Source: Corylus avellana
Taxonomy: Eukaryota > Streptophyta > Magnoliopsida > Fagales > Betulaceae
Direction: 5' to 3'
Length of the DNA stretch: 64,000 nucleotides
Assembly (NCBI RefSeq): GCF_901000735.1
Contig: NC_081549.1
Coordinates: 8,233,410-8,297,409, forward strand
The position numbers and the translations under genes were made by a program. Under the pieces are notes generated by a model. The model worked only from the letters and a program-made list of their open reading frames with translations, was not told the DNA's origin and searched no databases. Positions 32,430 to 43,843 of the stretch are shown piece by piece; positions within the stretch are counted from its first letter, which is position 1, and the number at the start of each line of letters is the position of its first letter.

Positions 32430-32931
32430 ATTGTATGAAGTTAAGGATGGGCGACATGCAGACGCATTATGGAACGATGTATCACTTGCGAACGAGGACG
32501 TTCTTCCTATTGGAGAGAGACTAGCAGCTTTTAAACATGATCAGCCGCCTTCTGGTGCCCCACGTGGTGTTAAATTTGGACCGGGAGGATCACGAGAGAT
32601 TTCCTTCACTTCCAGAAGCTCAGCCAAGTACAAGGAAGACGACGACGACGACGAAGTGCAGCATAAGAAGAGAAGGGGAGTCCAGTCACTAGGGCTTAAG
32701 CTGGATAGATCAAGCTTCGGGGCTGAGGGAGAGGAGGAAATCATGGGAAAGGAGGGACTCGAGGGAGAGGAGGAAATCGTGGGAGAGGAGGAATCGCGGC
32801 AGAGGAGGAAGTCTCGGCTGTGGGAGAAGAGGCCGTTGGTGAAAGTGTTGCGCGGGTGCATTTTTGAGCTGCTTAGGGTTTATGTTTTTTGTTCCTTTTT
32901 AGCATTTTGTTTTATACGGAAAATTTTCTGA
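32430..32931 (+). CDS. NOL10: NOL10-like last exon, tail frame-scrambled
   Basis: It opens with the second part of the split Arg codon and then LYEVKDGRHADALWNDVS, and continues through GVKFGPGGSREISF, SRSSAKYKED and a DDDDDE run to VQSLGLKLDRSSFG. After about 32721 the annotated frame becomes Glu-rich. The +2 frame of the same DNA reads GRGGNHGKGGTRGRGG and the third frame, from about 32790, reads GGNRGRGG. The ancestral C-terminus was therefore an RGG tail broken by small deletions. The present frame runs on to a stop at 32929-32931 through a hydrophobic, non-family end. Confidence 0.82.
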
Positions 32932-34617
32932 TCTTCAAACACCCCTGTGAATCTGTGATTTTGATCTTCGACACACATACAGACAAATTTTGCCCTCAAA
33001 TCTCAAGTGAAAAAGGAAAATTGGCCCTTCTTAGGACGGTAATAACCATGATGGGATGGGTGCATCCAGAGTTTATATATATATATATTTTATGGCTCAA
33101 GTTGAGTGAGTTCCGGGTCTAACTTGGGTCTTAGGCCTACACGGCTCGAAGTAAATTAATATTTTAGTACAGAAAGTAGTGTGTTTGCCAGTGTGGTCCG
33201 GATCTAATAATTTGAATAGAATAGCCAGTGTGGTCCGGATCTATGAGGTAAGGTATGACATACGAGCCTTGTATATTGAACGAGTAAAAGATATAAAGTC
33301 CTGGGGAACCATTGCTGATGGTGACCAGAAAGAAGACATATATAAAAGGAAGACAGTAAAATAACAAAAAAAAAAAAAAAAAAAAAAAAGGTATTAACGT
33401 TGAAATTGAGAAAGTGTGAAACTATAAGAGAGTAACAAACTGTTTGAGATTGTGTTGAAAAATAAATAAATAAATTTAAAAAAAGGCTTGAAAGAGCTTT
33501 TTAGAAAAATAAAATCTCATTTTTAAGCTTCTTGCCAAACTAATCTCTTTTTGCTTTTACGCAACTTTTCAAGTACTAAAAGAATTTTTGAAGTTCCCTA
33601 ATGTCAAATTACACTCAAAGTATTTCATTCAAACACACACAAAGTATTTACAATGACACACGAATGTCTAATTTAGGCTTAAGTTTGTTTGGGTTATATA
33701 TAATAAGCAAAGACCAGTTGGTAAGAATTTTTGGTTTTTAAATGGATAAAAATTTCCTACATACCAGGTTGTAGGATTTCTTATAACTCACTCTCCAAAA
33801 AAGTGACATATCTCTTACCATGTGAAAATAACTTGTTCTTTTAATAGCGTTAATAACCAAGTATATGCTTTTCACATGCTTAAATGACACTTTACTTTTT
33901 AGATGATGGATCGTAGGAATTCTTTAATTTTTGTTCCAATAAATATGAGGATGGCACCATTTTTGTTACTATTATAATCGAAAAGCCTAAGAGAATTGTG
34001 TTCCAGTTGAAAACCAAAAAGTCCAAGCTATTGGAAAATCGGGCTTGAGAGCTAGGTAAGGCTATAAAAATGGTTTTGCTCAAGCATTCTAAGTAGGGCC
34101 ATAAATCAGTATATTCGAAAACTTGCTTGATATATTTGTGATTGTAGAAATTCGCCCGATTATTAAGTGACACATATCCAACTTGCTCAACAAAACTCAA
34201 TTAAGTCGTGTGAGCCTAACTCATATAAAGTTTGACCCAACTTGCTCTCCCAACTAGATTAAGGCTAACGAGCTTAGCTCCTATAAACAAACATGTTTAT
34301 ATATGTGTATAAACATATAAGAACTTAGTATTAACTAACATATTAAGTTATTAACTAGTTGGTTAATATATACTAAATAATACTAAGCAACTAACTAACT
34401 ATGTAAGCATAGTTTAAGCAGTTAACTATAGTCTATAGGTCACTTTGATTAAAAAAAAGAAAGAAGTTACTTAGTTACTAACTATTCTAAGTAAATATAA
34501 TATTACATATTAATTATAATACTTTGATAATATTATTACTATATATATATATAACATGTTAATTAGTTAGTTCATAAACTAACATATCTAGTAAGTTATT
34601 AATAGTTAGTATATAAC
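32932..34617. other. Intergenic region between NOL10 and the MULE
   Basis: AT-rich, with an A27 run near 33365-33391 and a 35-bp-spaced direct repeat CCAGTGTGGTCCGGATCTA at about 33187 and 33222. A segment at 34000-34290 carries short GCTTG/AACTTG motifs. No ORF has recognisable similarity. Confidence 0.55.
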
Positions 34618-34626
34618 AATATAGCT

Positions 34627-35635
34627 AGGGTAAATATATTATAAGTCCCTGGGTCAATGCGCCAAAATTAAATTCTCCATAAGTTTTTTTTTTTTTTTTT
34701 TTTTCTGAAAATTTAATATCTAATTGATATGACTACTTCCTATACATATGAATTTTATTGGAATTGAGAAAAATATATGAAAAAGTCAATTATTTTTTTA
34801 TTAAATTAGTATTAATTTTGATTTGGTTTTGGAAATTGTGTTTGCAAGGGTCGTGTTAAAAGAAAATGGTAAATAATGTAGCGGGGAATGTTAAATACTA
34901 ATAGTCTTTTTTTTTTTTTAATGTAGTTTTGTGCTTCAGATTCCATTTTGGGTCCTTAATTTTTGTTATAATTTTTATAATACTTATTACTTCTATTCTA
35001 CAAATAGTTTTTTTCAATGTTATAATGCGAAAATATGGTTGAATAAAAAAAAAATAAAAATCTATTTGACTGCACTTCTTCCTATATCTTATGGTTAGGT
35101 TTTTGTTTATGCTCGAGTTAAGAAGTGCGTGAAGAGAAGGAAATTAGTTAGTAATTACAAATAATTTCTTAAAGACCTTATAAGTAAATTAAAAAAAGGA
35201 AACTGCCCTACTGTCAAAATTTTTTAACTGTTATTATATAAGTTGAAACACACCGTTTTAATGAAGCCTACATCAAACTATTTTTTGATCCTACATGTCC
35301 ACTGTTGACACGTAGGATCAAAACTCACTTAGCCAAAACTGTGAGTTTTGGCTAACTTGGTGGTTTTATTGTTTAAACCCCCAAATTTTTTTCCTCCTTC
35401 CCCGATTCAACGACAAAGGATGAAACCCATGCAGCCCACAGAGCTCCCCCAACGCACCCACCGGCGCACCCAGAACCCACTGGCGGTTCATTAGTCCAAC
35501 GTCGTCACAACCTTTTTGGCGTCACTCCGTCACAGGTAAGAAGTTCGAGATTGGTGATAGGGTTCCATTGATTCATTTTTTTTTTTTTTAATTCAAAAAT
35601 TTTTAGAAAAAACGAAGGTATTTTCTGGAATTTTT
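34627..35635 (+). repeat. MULE left terminal inverted repeat, with internal insertion
   Basis: It matches the right TIR (44258-44806) in inverted orientation, except that about 480 bp at 34700-35180 have no counterpart. The TIR holds a splice-donor-like CCGTCACAG|GTAAGAAG at 35536, so a 5' exon of the transposase transcript may start in the TIR. Confidence 0.75.
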
Positions 35636-37229
35636 TGTGGGTTTTGTTGGTAATACAAGTTATGTAAGCCTATTATGTTTATTGATGAAAGCTTTTTGTT
35701 GTATTGGAAGCTTTATTGTTGAAACCCCCATCCCCAAGCTTTTTGTCAAATCTGTGTTGGATTTATATATAGTCCTTTGACAATTGGTTGTATTGGAATC
35801 TTATATATAATTTATTGCATTTTATATATACTTTATTGCTAAGGATTGGCAGTGGGTGTCATAATGGAATTTTTTGGTTGTGGTTCTGGAACTTTTTAGT
35901 TGTGGTCCATATTGGTTGTGGTCCTAGAATGAGACAAGTTAGCGATACTTTATTCCATTATTAATTGTAAACTTTTTTAGGCTTAGTGACTTTGTCCATA
36001 ATAGGCAGAAGGTATGAGTGGACTAACTTGTCCTTTGACAATTGGTTGTGGGTCATAGAGAGGGTTGTGTATAATTACAAAAAGAAGGGGTGGTAGTTTG
36101 GTATTTATGGCACATGGGTTGGGTGATTGTCCATTATTTATCACGTTTCAATGCACATAGAGAAAACATATACATGCAAACTTTCATGCAGTTTTGAAAA
36201 TATATAATGCACATGGAGTGCACCAACTCCACTCTCTCCGGCCGAGTATTGCTTTGATAATATTAGTCATAATAAGACTTTTATTGTGATTCATATTTCA
36301 TATTGGTAATTTTGTGGCAGATAACTTGGTCTTTTCTTCTTTTTCTTCTTTTTTTTTTTGAAATATTGTTGGAGAATTTAACTCCCAAGTGAAAGGAGTT
36401 AATGTAATAATCGGGGCAACTTTTATTATTATTATTATTATTTTATGAAAGATAGACATAAAAGAGCATGCATTTTGTCCGCAGGTTTTTTTGTTCTCTG
36501 ATACCATTAAATTCATTCTAGAAATTTTTTTTTCTTACACTCTTTCATATGCTCACAGATATGGTTGTCAATATTATAATACCTTGATCCCATATTGGGA
36601 AGATGAGAAGAAGCCCGCATAGAGTGGGTGGTTTATAATGATAGTCATGGGTGCTAAGTCCGACATTGCCTAGTTACTAGGTGAAACTGGGCTCTATAAT
36701 GAATTCTTGGGAAGTTCCAAATTGACTAATTTTTTTTGGGTGATAGCGCAGATGTGGTTAGCACCTTTCCCTAGGTCGTTACAAATATAAACATCCACCA
36801 TGGTGGGATAATGTACCTTACCCCATTTATGTACATTGGTGATGACATCCATCAAGTAAATGAGTATGATGTTGACTATTTGAGTGTTTGGAAAGTTAAA
36901 GAGCTGGTTTGTGATTTATGATACTTGAACGACTTTAACTGTTGGTATAATGTTGGTGACAATCATGATCAAGTGATACATTTGAATAGTGATGCAGACG
37001 TTGTAGATTTTTTTAAACATTGTTGATAGTTACAAATCAGAAGTTGTTCATTTATATGTTGAACATATGGTAGACGATGTTGTAATGATAGAGGAGTATT
37101 TTTTTTCTTGAAGCTCGTGAAGCACAAGATGGAGAAGGGGGTGGTGGGGTGGATGAAATATCTAGGGCTACCTGCGAAGATTGAGATGGAGAAGGACAAG
37201 ATGGAAAGTGTGAAAATTCTTAATCAAGA

Positions 37230-37800
37230 AATTGTAAAAGCCCACAGGTTAAAACTAGGACTGACCGTACGGTTACACCATCCAAGAAAAGGACCTCCAC
37301 TGACTATGCATCTCCAAGCAAGCAACCGACCACCAGCCGAGGAGATACACATGATTCTATTCTTTTCATTTTATTTATGTTTAGTTTATTCTTTTAAATT
37401 GAGATTAGGTTAATCAATACAATTTGTTTTAATTCTTTTAATTTTTTTCAGGAAGAGGAAGGAAAGCAACTGCTGTTAGGACTCAAACCAAGCAAAGGAC
37501 CTCTACCGGAAGTGCATCTCCAAGCAAGCAAGAAAGCAAACAACCGACCACCAGTAGAGGAGGTTACATTCTATTCTTTTAATGTAATTGATGTTTAGTT
37601 TATTCTTTTAGATTGAGAATGCTTAGTGAATACAATATATATATATATTCAAGAAGAGGAAGGAAAACAACTTTCTGGTAGGACTCCAGCCAAGCATAGG
37701 ACCTCCACCGCAAGTGCATTTCCAGGGGAGCAAGCAAGCAAACAATGGATATACACCGACGAAACAACTCAAACCAATCAAGCAGCCAAGTGAAGGACCT
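37230..37800 (+). repeat. Tandem exon-intron repeats in the MULE transposase N-terminal part
   Basis: Three units of about 200 bp (second unit exon 37452-37562, third from about 37653), each with a basic exon like RGRKATAVRTQTKQRTSTG followed by SASPSKQ and an AT-rich intron. The first unit's donor has changed from GT to AT. A partial fourth repeat of AGGACCTCCAC lies at 37795. Confidence 0.75.
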
Positions 37801-37873
37801 CCACAATGGAAGATACACTTGATTATATGCTTTTTTTTTTATTATTTTTTTTCTTCGGTTTTGGTAGCAATAG

Positions 37874-37875
<2 letters not shown>

Positions 37876-37917
<42 letters not shown>
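37876..37917. repeat. (CA)n microsatellite at the contig-overlap start
   Basis: About 21 CA units followed by TATATATTATG. The sequence right after the N gap (48592) begins with this same TATATATTATG. Confidence 0.95.
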
Positions 37918-37925
<8 letters not shown>

Positions 37926-40550
37926 TATGTTTGTTGTTGTTCATTTGTGAATTCTGGTGGTTGTTATCCTTTTGTTCTTTTTTACTTTTTAGTAAGAAGA
38001 ATAAGAAGAAAAACGAAGAAAAACACGGAATGCTCAACCTATTTTGCAAGATGAAGAGGACAATGCTAATGTCGGTATAGAAGAAAATGTTAATGTTGGT
38101 GTGTACACTGTGCCCGAAATAGGTACAAAAAACACAAGGCGTGGTAGGCCATGGAAGACCAAAGTGATTCAGGATATTGTCGAAGTCATCAAGGAGCTAT
38201 TGAGTGCCTTCGAAATAAATGATGGCGAGAATGAAGACCTATTCTATGATACTGATGAGGTCAATAAAGAAAAGGCTGGAACGGTGCATTGGTGGGACAA
38301 GGTTGACTGTAACATAAGTGAGACGGGAGACGAGATTGGGGATCAAGAATCTGATGATTTAGGTGATGGTCTTGCAAGTTTGCAAGGCAGTGATTCTAAC
38401 GATGTTGGAAAGAAGAAGCAGTATAGGCAGTTCAATGAGAAACATGACTTGAAAATTCGAGTAACGTTTGAAGTTGGGGATCAGTTTGCAGATACATACT
38501 CCTTCAAGCGGGCACTAAAGACTTATACTGTGCAGAAATGGTTCGATTACCATTACAAGCACAATGACATGGAGGATTCATGCCTCTATTGATGCTAAGA
38601 GGATTTGTATACAAATTAAAACTTTCTACCCGATTCATATTTGTGGTAATCAGTACAAAAACACAAGATGCGATGTTGAGTATCTTGTTAATACTTATAA
38701 GAAGGACTTCAAGGATGATCTCACATGGACACCGTATGCATTGCAATAGAGGGTGAAGAGAGACCTTTACACAGATGTTTCCATTGCTCGTTGCTATAGA
38801 GCGAAGAAGGAGGCATTGCATCAACTTTTTGGTTGCCATTCTAAACAATATCGCCTCATAAGGAGATACGTGTCGGCAATACTTAGTACCAACCCTGGTA
38901 ATAGTGCTTACGTATAGAGAGATGGAGCATTCTTCCCAAGGATGTATATTTACCTTGATGCGTGCAAGAAGGGGTTTAAGTATGGTTGTCTGCCCATAAT
39001 TTGTTTAAATGCTTGTCATCTGAAGGGAGAATATGGGGGGCAATTGCTGTGTGCTATAGGAAAGCATGGCAACGACGACATGTTTTCCATTGCATTTGCT
39101 GTGGCTGAGGCAAAGACAAAAGAGTCGTGACAGTGGTTTATTAACATTTTAGTAGAGGACTTATGCGGGGCAGAAGGAGAATTTGGTTGGATTATTTCTG
39201 ACAGGCATAAGGTATTTGGTGTAATAAACTACTTATGTTCTTACATATAATTCAATGCATAAATGTATGTGTGTAGGGGCTTGGAACTGTAGTTGATGTT
39301 ATGTTGCCACATTCTGAGCATCGCTTTTATGTTTGGCACTTACATGCGAACTTCAAAGCGAAATGCTACACGAGGAAAGCTTTTAAGGATGAGTTGTGGG
39401 GGGCTGCACAAGTAGCCAATATTTATGCCTTTGACCACCATATGTAGAAGATCTTGTTAATGGAAAAAGATGCATACGTTTACCTTAGTGGTGTACCTAA
39501 GGCATCATGGTCTAGACACGCTTTTAGTTGCCAAACCAAAAGTGATATGTTATTGAATAACTTGGGTGAGAGCTTTAATGCTTGGATTAAAGAAGCTAGG
39601 AGTAAGCCCATCCTAACAATTGTTGAAGATATTCGATGGCAAATAATGGCACACTTTCAGCAAAAAAGTAATGGAATCCGGTCGATGCAATACACAATAT
39701 GCCCAAAGATTTAGAAAAAGTTGGAGAGGTCAAAAAGTGATGCAAGAAATTGTATCAGTCGGTGGCAGAGTGAATTAGAGTTTGAGGTCGACCACGTGTA
39801 CGATGCATGACGTTTAGTCAGGTTAGATCAGCAAACTTGCACATGTGGGAGATGGTAGCTGAGTGTGATCCCTTGCTCACATGCTTATACTGCAATTTAC
39901 ATGCATAAACAAAAACAGAGGAATATTTGGATGGATATTACAAGATGGACAAGTACATGCAAGAATATGCAGCTCGAGTTTATGGCATGCAAGGTCTAAA
40001 GACATGGCCAGCTAATGATTCATGTGATGAAATCCTGCCACCTATAATTGGAAGGGCTCTTGGTAGACCAAAGATTGCTAGGAGAAAAGTTGTAGATGAG
40101 CCGACTAACCCCTACAAGCTAACCCGTAGTAGATATGTTGTCATTTACCTTTGTATCCGAACCGGAAGAGGTCGAAAACAAAGAAATATAAGGCAAAAAA
40201 TGATGTTACTAAAGCATAGGTAAAACTAAGACATTTTTCAACATGTAGTTCATATACCAAAATTTGTTAATTTATCATTAATTCTAGTAATATAAGAATT
40301 GTTGTTGCTATTTGTCTTATTGTTTGGTTAATGCATTCTAGAGATCACAATCTGTTTGTTTATGTTGTTTTTAGGTACATTTGTTACAGTTTTGGAGTAT
40401 GATGGATTAAAAAGTATTGGAGTATGAGGTGGACATCATGGTCATGGTCATTATTGTGCCTGATTATATGAATACTAGAATGCTTAGCATGAAAATGTTT
40501 TGTCTTAATGTTTAGTTAATGCATTCTAGGAATCCCAACATGAACCATAG

Positions 40551-40943
40551 GTGGAAGCAGAAGCGGGGTCGTCACAGCCTTGTGTTAGTACATGTAGGGT
40601 GACTCAGTCACAAGTAAAACGATACTTTTTAGAATACACATTTCATATACCTGTGCAATATGTTGTGTAATAGTAACTATGTAATATTTTATGAACCACA
40701 GGCGCAAGCAGAAGCGGGGTCGTCACAGCCTCGTGTTCATACACATAGGGTGACTCAGTCACAAGTAAAACCGATACTTTTTAGAATATACATTTCATAT
40801 ATCTGTGCAATATGTTGTGTAATAGTAACTAAGTAATATTTCATGAACCACAGGCAGAAGCAGAAGCGGGGTCGTTACATCATGGTAGTTCACGTAGGGC
40901 TACACGTGTACTAAGGAGCCGAAGATGTAGTGCTACGCAATGA
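40551..40943 (+). repeat. Tandem 63-bp exons at the MULE transposase C-terminus
   Basis: Exons 40551-40613 and 40702-40764 are each exactly 63 bp, phase 0, bounded by AG and GTAAAA, and encode AEAGSSQPCVSTCRVTQSQ and AEAGSSQPRVHTHRVTQSQ. The third, from 40854, diverges after AEAEAGS and ends at TGA 40941-40943. Introns are about 88 bp, so the unit period is 151-152 bp. Confidence 0.8.
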
Positions 40944-41076
40944 TGTTGTCTTAACTAACCAAGATGATGTTAGTGATGTCGTGTTAACAAACTTAGAGTT
41001 CATTGTGTTAAACGCTAATCACATCCCCCATTACTTTTGTTTAAGACGTTATTTTTTTCTTGTAGTGGATGAATGT

Positions 41077-42862
41077 TGTTAGAATATATGAAAAATATAT
41101 AATATTTTTCGTATATTTCATAAGGGAAAATTACAGTTTACCCCCCAAAAAATTGACAGCATTTTTCAATTCGAACACCAAAGTTTCAATTTTTGCAATC
41201 TACTCCCCCAAAGTTCCAAATTTTTGGAATTTGACCAATTGTATCCAAAACTTCCCATATTGCTCCTAATTTTTTATTTTTAAATTTTTTTTTTTTTTTT
41301 AAAAAAAATCAGTGGCTATCTGGCCATTTTTGTACCCCCACATTTGTTTTTTTATTTTCTTTTATAAAAAATAAAAATTAGGGGTAATATGAGAATTTTG
41401 GGATAATATTGGTCGAATTGAAAAAAATTGGAACTTTGTGAGGGTGGATTGCAAAAATTGAAAGTTTGGTGTTCGAATTGAAAAACGACATCAACTTTAG
41501 GGGGGTAAAGCGTAATTTTTCCATTTCATAATTATGCTGATATCAAATATTCTCTATTTATGGGTTGATGGTAATCAAATATTAGGATTGTAATCAAATC
41601 AAGGGGATTTGATTACAATAATTGTATTTAGACATTATCCTATAAATATGAACCTTTGTATTTTAGACAAAAAAGAAAAAAAAGGGTTAATGAGCACAAT
41701 GTAACCCTAAAGGGGTATTCCAAGTGGTGGACGTAGGTATCTAACATCGAACCACCCGTAAAGTTCTTTGTGTTTCTTTTCTATATTGCTTTCGCTCATA
41801 TTTTTGCATCTTCATTATTTCAACATGGTATCAGAACTACTTTCTTGTTGCCATCAACGTCATTGATGTTTTCAGGTGTTCTCTAAAACAATCTCATTGT
41901 TCTACTACATCCACCTGCCACGCTCCTCCATGCATCACCATGCGTGCCACGCGTGGGTCAGGTGTTCTCTAAAACAATCTCATTGTTCTGCTACATCCAC
42001 CTGCCACACTCCTCCATGCATCACCATGCGTGCCACACGTGGGTCAGGTTTGGTGCGCCGATCTAATAACCGCCCAAGTGGGCTCATTTTCTTTTTTGTT
42101 TTGGCCCAAGCTAGCCCTTTTTATGTTTTAGCCTAGTCGGCCCTGGCCCATTCTCGGCCCTTTTGAAGTTTGGCTCATTGTCAGCCATGGCCTGTTGTCA
42201 GCCCCTTTTGGATTTTGGCCCGTTGACGGCCCATTTTGAAGTTTGGCTCATTGTCAGCCCTGGCCCGTTGTTGGCCCCTTTTTAAGTTTGGCTCATTGTC
42301 AGCCTTGGCCCCGTTATCGGCCCCTTTTGGAGTTTGACCAGTTGTCAGCCCTTTTGCATCTACATTCACCAGCCAGCTGTTGTCGTCGCTGGCCGCCCCG
42401 CTAGCCTTCATCTTTTCTGGCAACCACCACCATCTATGGCTCGTTCCTGGCCTCCTCCACCACCGTCATCATTGTTTCTGATTTGAAACTTAAGGTTCCA
42501 GAATATTTCACCTTGAGTTTGAAGGGAGATGTTAGAATATATGAAAAATATATAATATTTTCCATATATTCCATAATTATGCTGATATCAAATATTCTCT
42601 ATTTATGGGTTGATGGTAATCAAATATTGGAATTGTAATAAAACCAAAGGGATTTGATTACAATAATTGTATTTAGACATTACCCTATAAATTGAGACTT
42701 TTGTATTGTAGACAAAAAAAGAAGTTAATGAGAACAATGTAACCCTAAGGGGTATTTCAAGTGGTGGACGTAGGTGTCTAAAACCGAACCATCCGTAAAG
42801 TTCTTTGTGTTCATTTTTTATATTGCTTCCGCTCATATTTCTGCATCTTCATTATTTCAACA
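41077..42862 (+). mobile_element. Non-autonomous LTR retrotransposon (TRIM-like), copy 1
   Basis: The 5' LTR is 41077-41825 (TGTTAGAAT...TTTCAACA) including a nested MITE, and about 341 bp without it. The 3' LTR is 42530-42862. The PBS TGGTATCAGAAC at 41826 is of the initiator-Met type. The internal part of about 700 bp has no coding capacity and holds a GGCCC/TTGGCTCATTGTCAGCC minisatellite (42130-42360). Perfect AATGT duplications flank it (41072-41076 and 42863-42867). It would need Copia proteins in trans. Confidence 0.9.
41124..41522. mobile_element. MITE inside the TRIM 5' LTR, copy 1
   Basis: Inverted-repeat ends GGGAAAATTACAGTTTACCC and (reverse complement of the right end) GGAAAAATTACGCTTTACCC. 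Perfect 9-bp duplications ATTTCATAA (41115-41123 and 41523-41531) indicate a Mutator-type mover. The arms pair across the whole element, giving a hairpin. Confidence 0.9.
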
Positions 42863-43289
42863 AATGTAATATGCCACAATGTATGACAATTGTGGCGCTT
42901 TTGTTACAACATTTTTTGTTAATTTTGTGTAATGTGCCGAGTATGTATGCAATCTGTAATTTTGGTACAATATTTTATGTTGATAAATTTATTTATGCCT
43001 ATATTCTAATTTCTTGTATACAAATTAAGTTTGACATACAAGTTATGTAATAAATTCACCACTAAATATAGCGTACTCACATTCAAATCAGAATAAACAC
43101 TAACTTACGTTTAATTATATAAATGTAAAAAGTCAAACAATTTTTTTTGTGCCTGCCTAATCCGGTGATACGAAACATGTAATTGAAAGTTATGCATTAA
43201 TGCCCCAAATACAACCTTTCCATGCCTCAATGCCCCATCAACCAATGACAAATGAGCAATACACAAATCACCAACGAAAATACCAACAT

Positions 43290-43843
43290 TTATGTTTGGA
43301 TTCTCAGTCTGGTTCTAAGTGATGACACTTTACCCTTCAGAGAATTAACTTGTTTATACAACCCAGGTAGGACCTCCCGTCCACGAGCACAGGTTTCGTC
43401 ATCATACAATTGAAAAAAATGACATTGTCCAACTTTCTGTCATTACACAAAAAAATTGACAATGAATACTAAAATTACGAACAAGTACAAAGTAACAACC
43501 ATTTCTCAACACTAAATTACCCAAATTCAAATACCTTTTTATGGTCATACATAACACACCTATAGAATCACTTTCCATAATTTTTTATAGTCGTGGATGT
43601 TATAATTGGGGTTGTAACGTTGCACCTACACTGCACAGGTTTCATATCCTCTTTGACTGACGATATTACAAATGCCGATGACATTGAATGTTCATTCTAC
43701 AATGAAACCCTAAATCATTAGCAGTAATCCGCCAAAACTCTTATGTGTTTCACAAAATAAAATTTACAAACCTTTTTCAACTTCCCAGTGTAGAATTTGG
43801 CTTCATTGTCTCCTTCCCCGAAAATTTTCTTCTTCCTATTCAT
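43290..43843 (-). pseudogene. GRF-type zinc-finger gene in the MULE (copy 1)
   Basis: Three exons on the minus strand: 43843-43772 (MNRKKKIFGEGDNEAKFY then TGKLKK), 43696-43535 and 43436-43290. Splice borders are GTTTGT..TAG and GTATTT..CAG. Exon 2 has CRCNVTTPIITSTTIKNYGK then FYRC; exon 3 has GQCHFFQLYDDETCARGREV then LPGLYKQVNSLKGKVSSLR. This fits the GRF zinc finger (CxC...C...C with FF.WxD-like context) followed by a short coiled-coil-like tail, about 126 residues. An in-frame TGA stands where an Arg of the NPGRxF-type motif is expected, probably CGA to TGA. GRF fingers bind nucleic acid; the role here is unknown. Confidence 0.75.

Larger units (their letters stand above)
1..32931 (+). 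pseudogene. NOL10: NOL10/ENP2-like nucleolar protein gene, 3' part, probably disrupted
   Basis: Seven exons read in order as the C-terminal half of the plant NOL10 family (yeast Enp2, Arabidopsis EDA7), a nucleolar small-subunit processome factor for 18S rRNA maturation. Visible family signatures are VRIWDPET, a KWCSYLE block, LIGTNLL..YMHG..VDYRLYKK, RRKLPKVNR, the NUC153 segment DERFAELF..DFEIDESSREYLALHP, and GSREISFTSRSSAKYKED. The N-terminal WD repeats lie left of the window. Introns have GT..AG borders; one is 24.7 kb and full of retroelements. Damage: one extra T in a T7 run (25166-25172) shifts the frame, the donor at 24938 is weak, and the RGG-type tail is out of frame after about 32721. 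The family is clear. Whether this is a dead copy or an active gene with sequencing indels cannot be settled here. Confidence 0.85.
36787..40943 (+). pseudogene. MuDR-type MULE transposase gene (copy 1)
   Basis: The N-terminal MULE domain has INIHHGG at 36787 and a segment reading NSDADVVDFFKH. Then come repeated exons (37230-37800), an AT-hook-like RRGRPWK at 38131-38151, the MuDR DNA-binding region (VGDQFADTYSFKRALKTY; TFYPIHICGNQYKNTRC), and the MULE core: CLNACHLKGEYGGQLLCAI, FAVAEAKTKES, IISDRHK, HRFYVWHLHANF, NLGESFNAWIKEA. A SWIM zinc finger follows, CTCGRW..PCSHAY. The usual first catalytic Asp (LDGC) is Asn here. There are stops at about 38588, 38747, 38917, 39128, 39446 and 39713, so it is inactive. 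An intron of about 70 bp splits DRHK|GLGTV. DDE transposases cut and join element ends in the nucleus. Confidence 0.85.

Noticed and set aside
33892..34200. 102-residue frame on the minus strand between NOL10 and the MULE
   Set aside because: No recognisable domain, AT-rich, no support beyond being open.
37876..37917. CRISPR-like or regulatory array at the CA tract
   Set aside because: A pure dinucleotide microsatellite; no spacer-repeat structure anywhere in the window.
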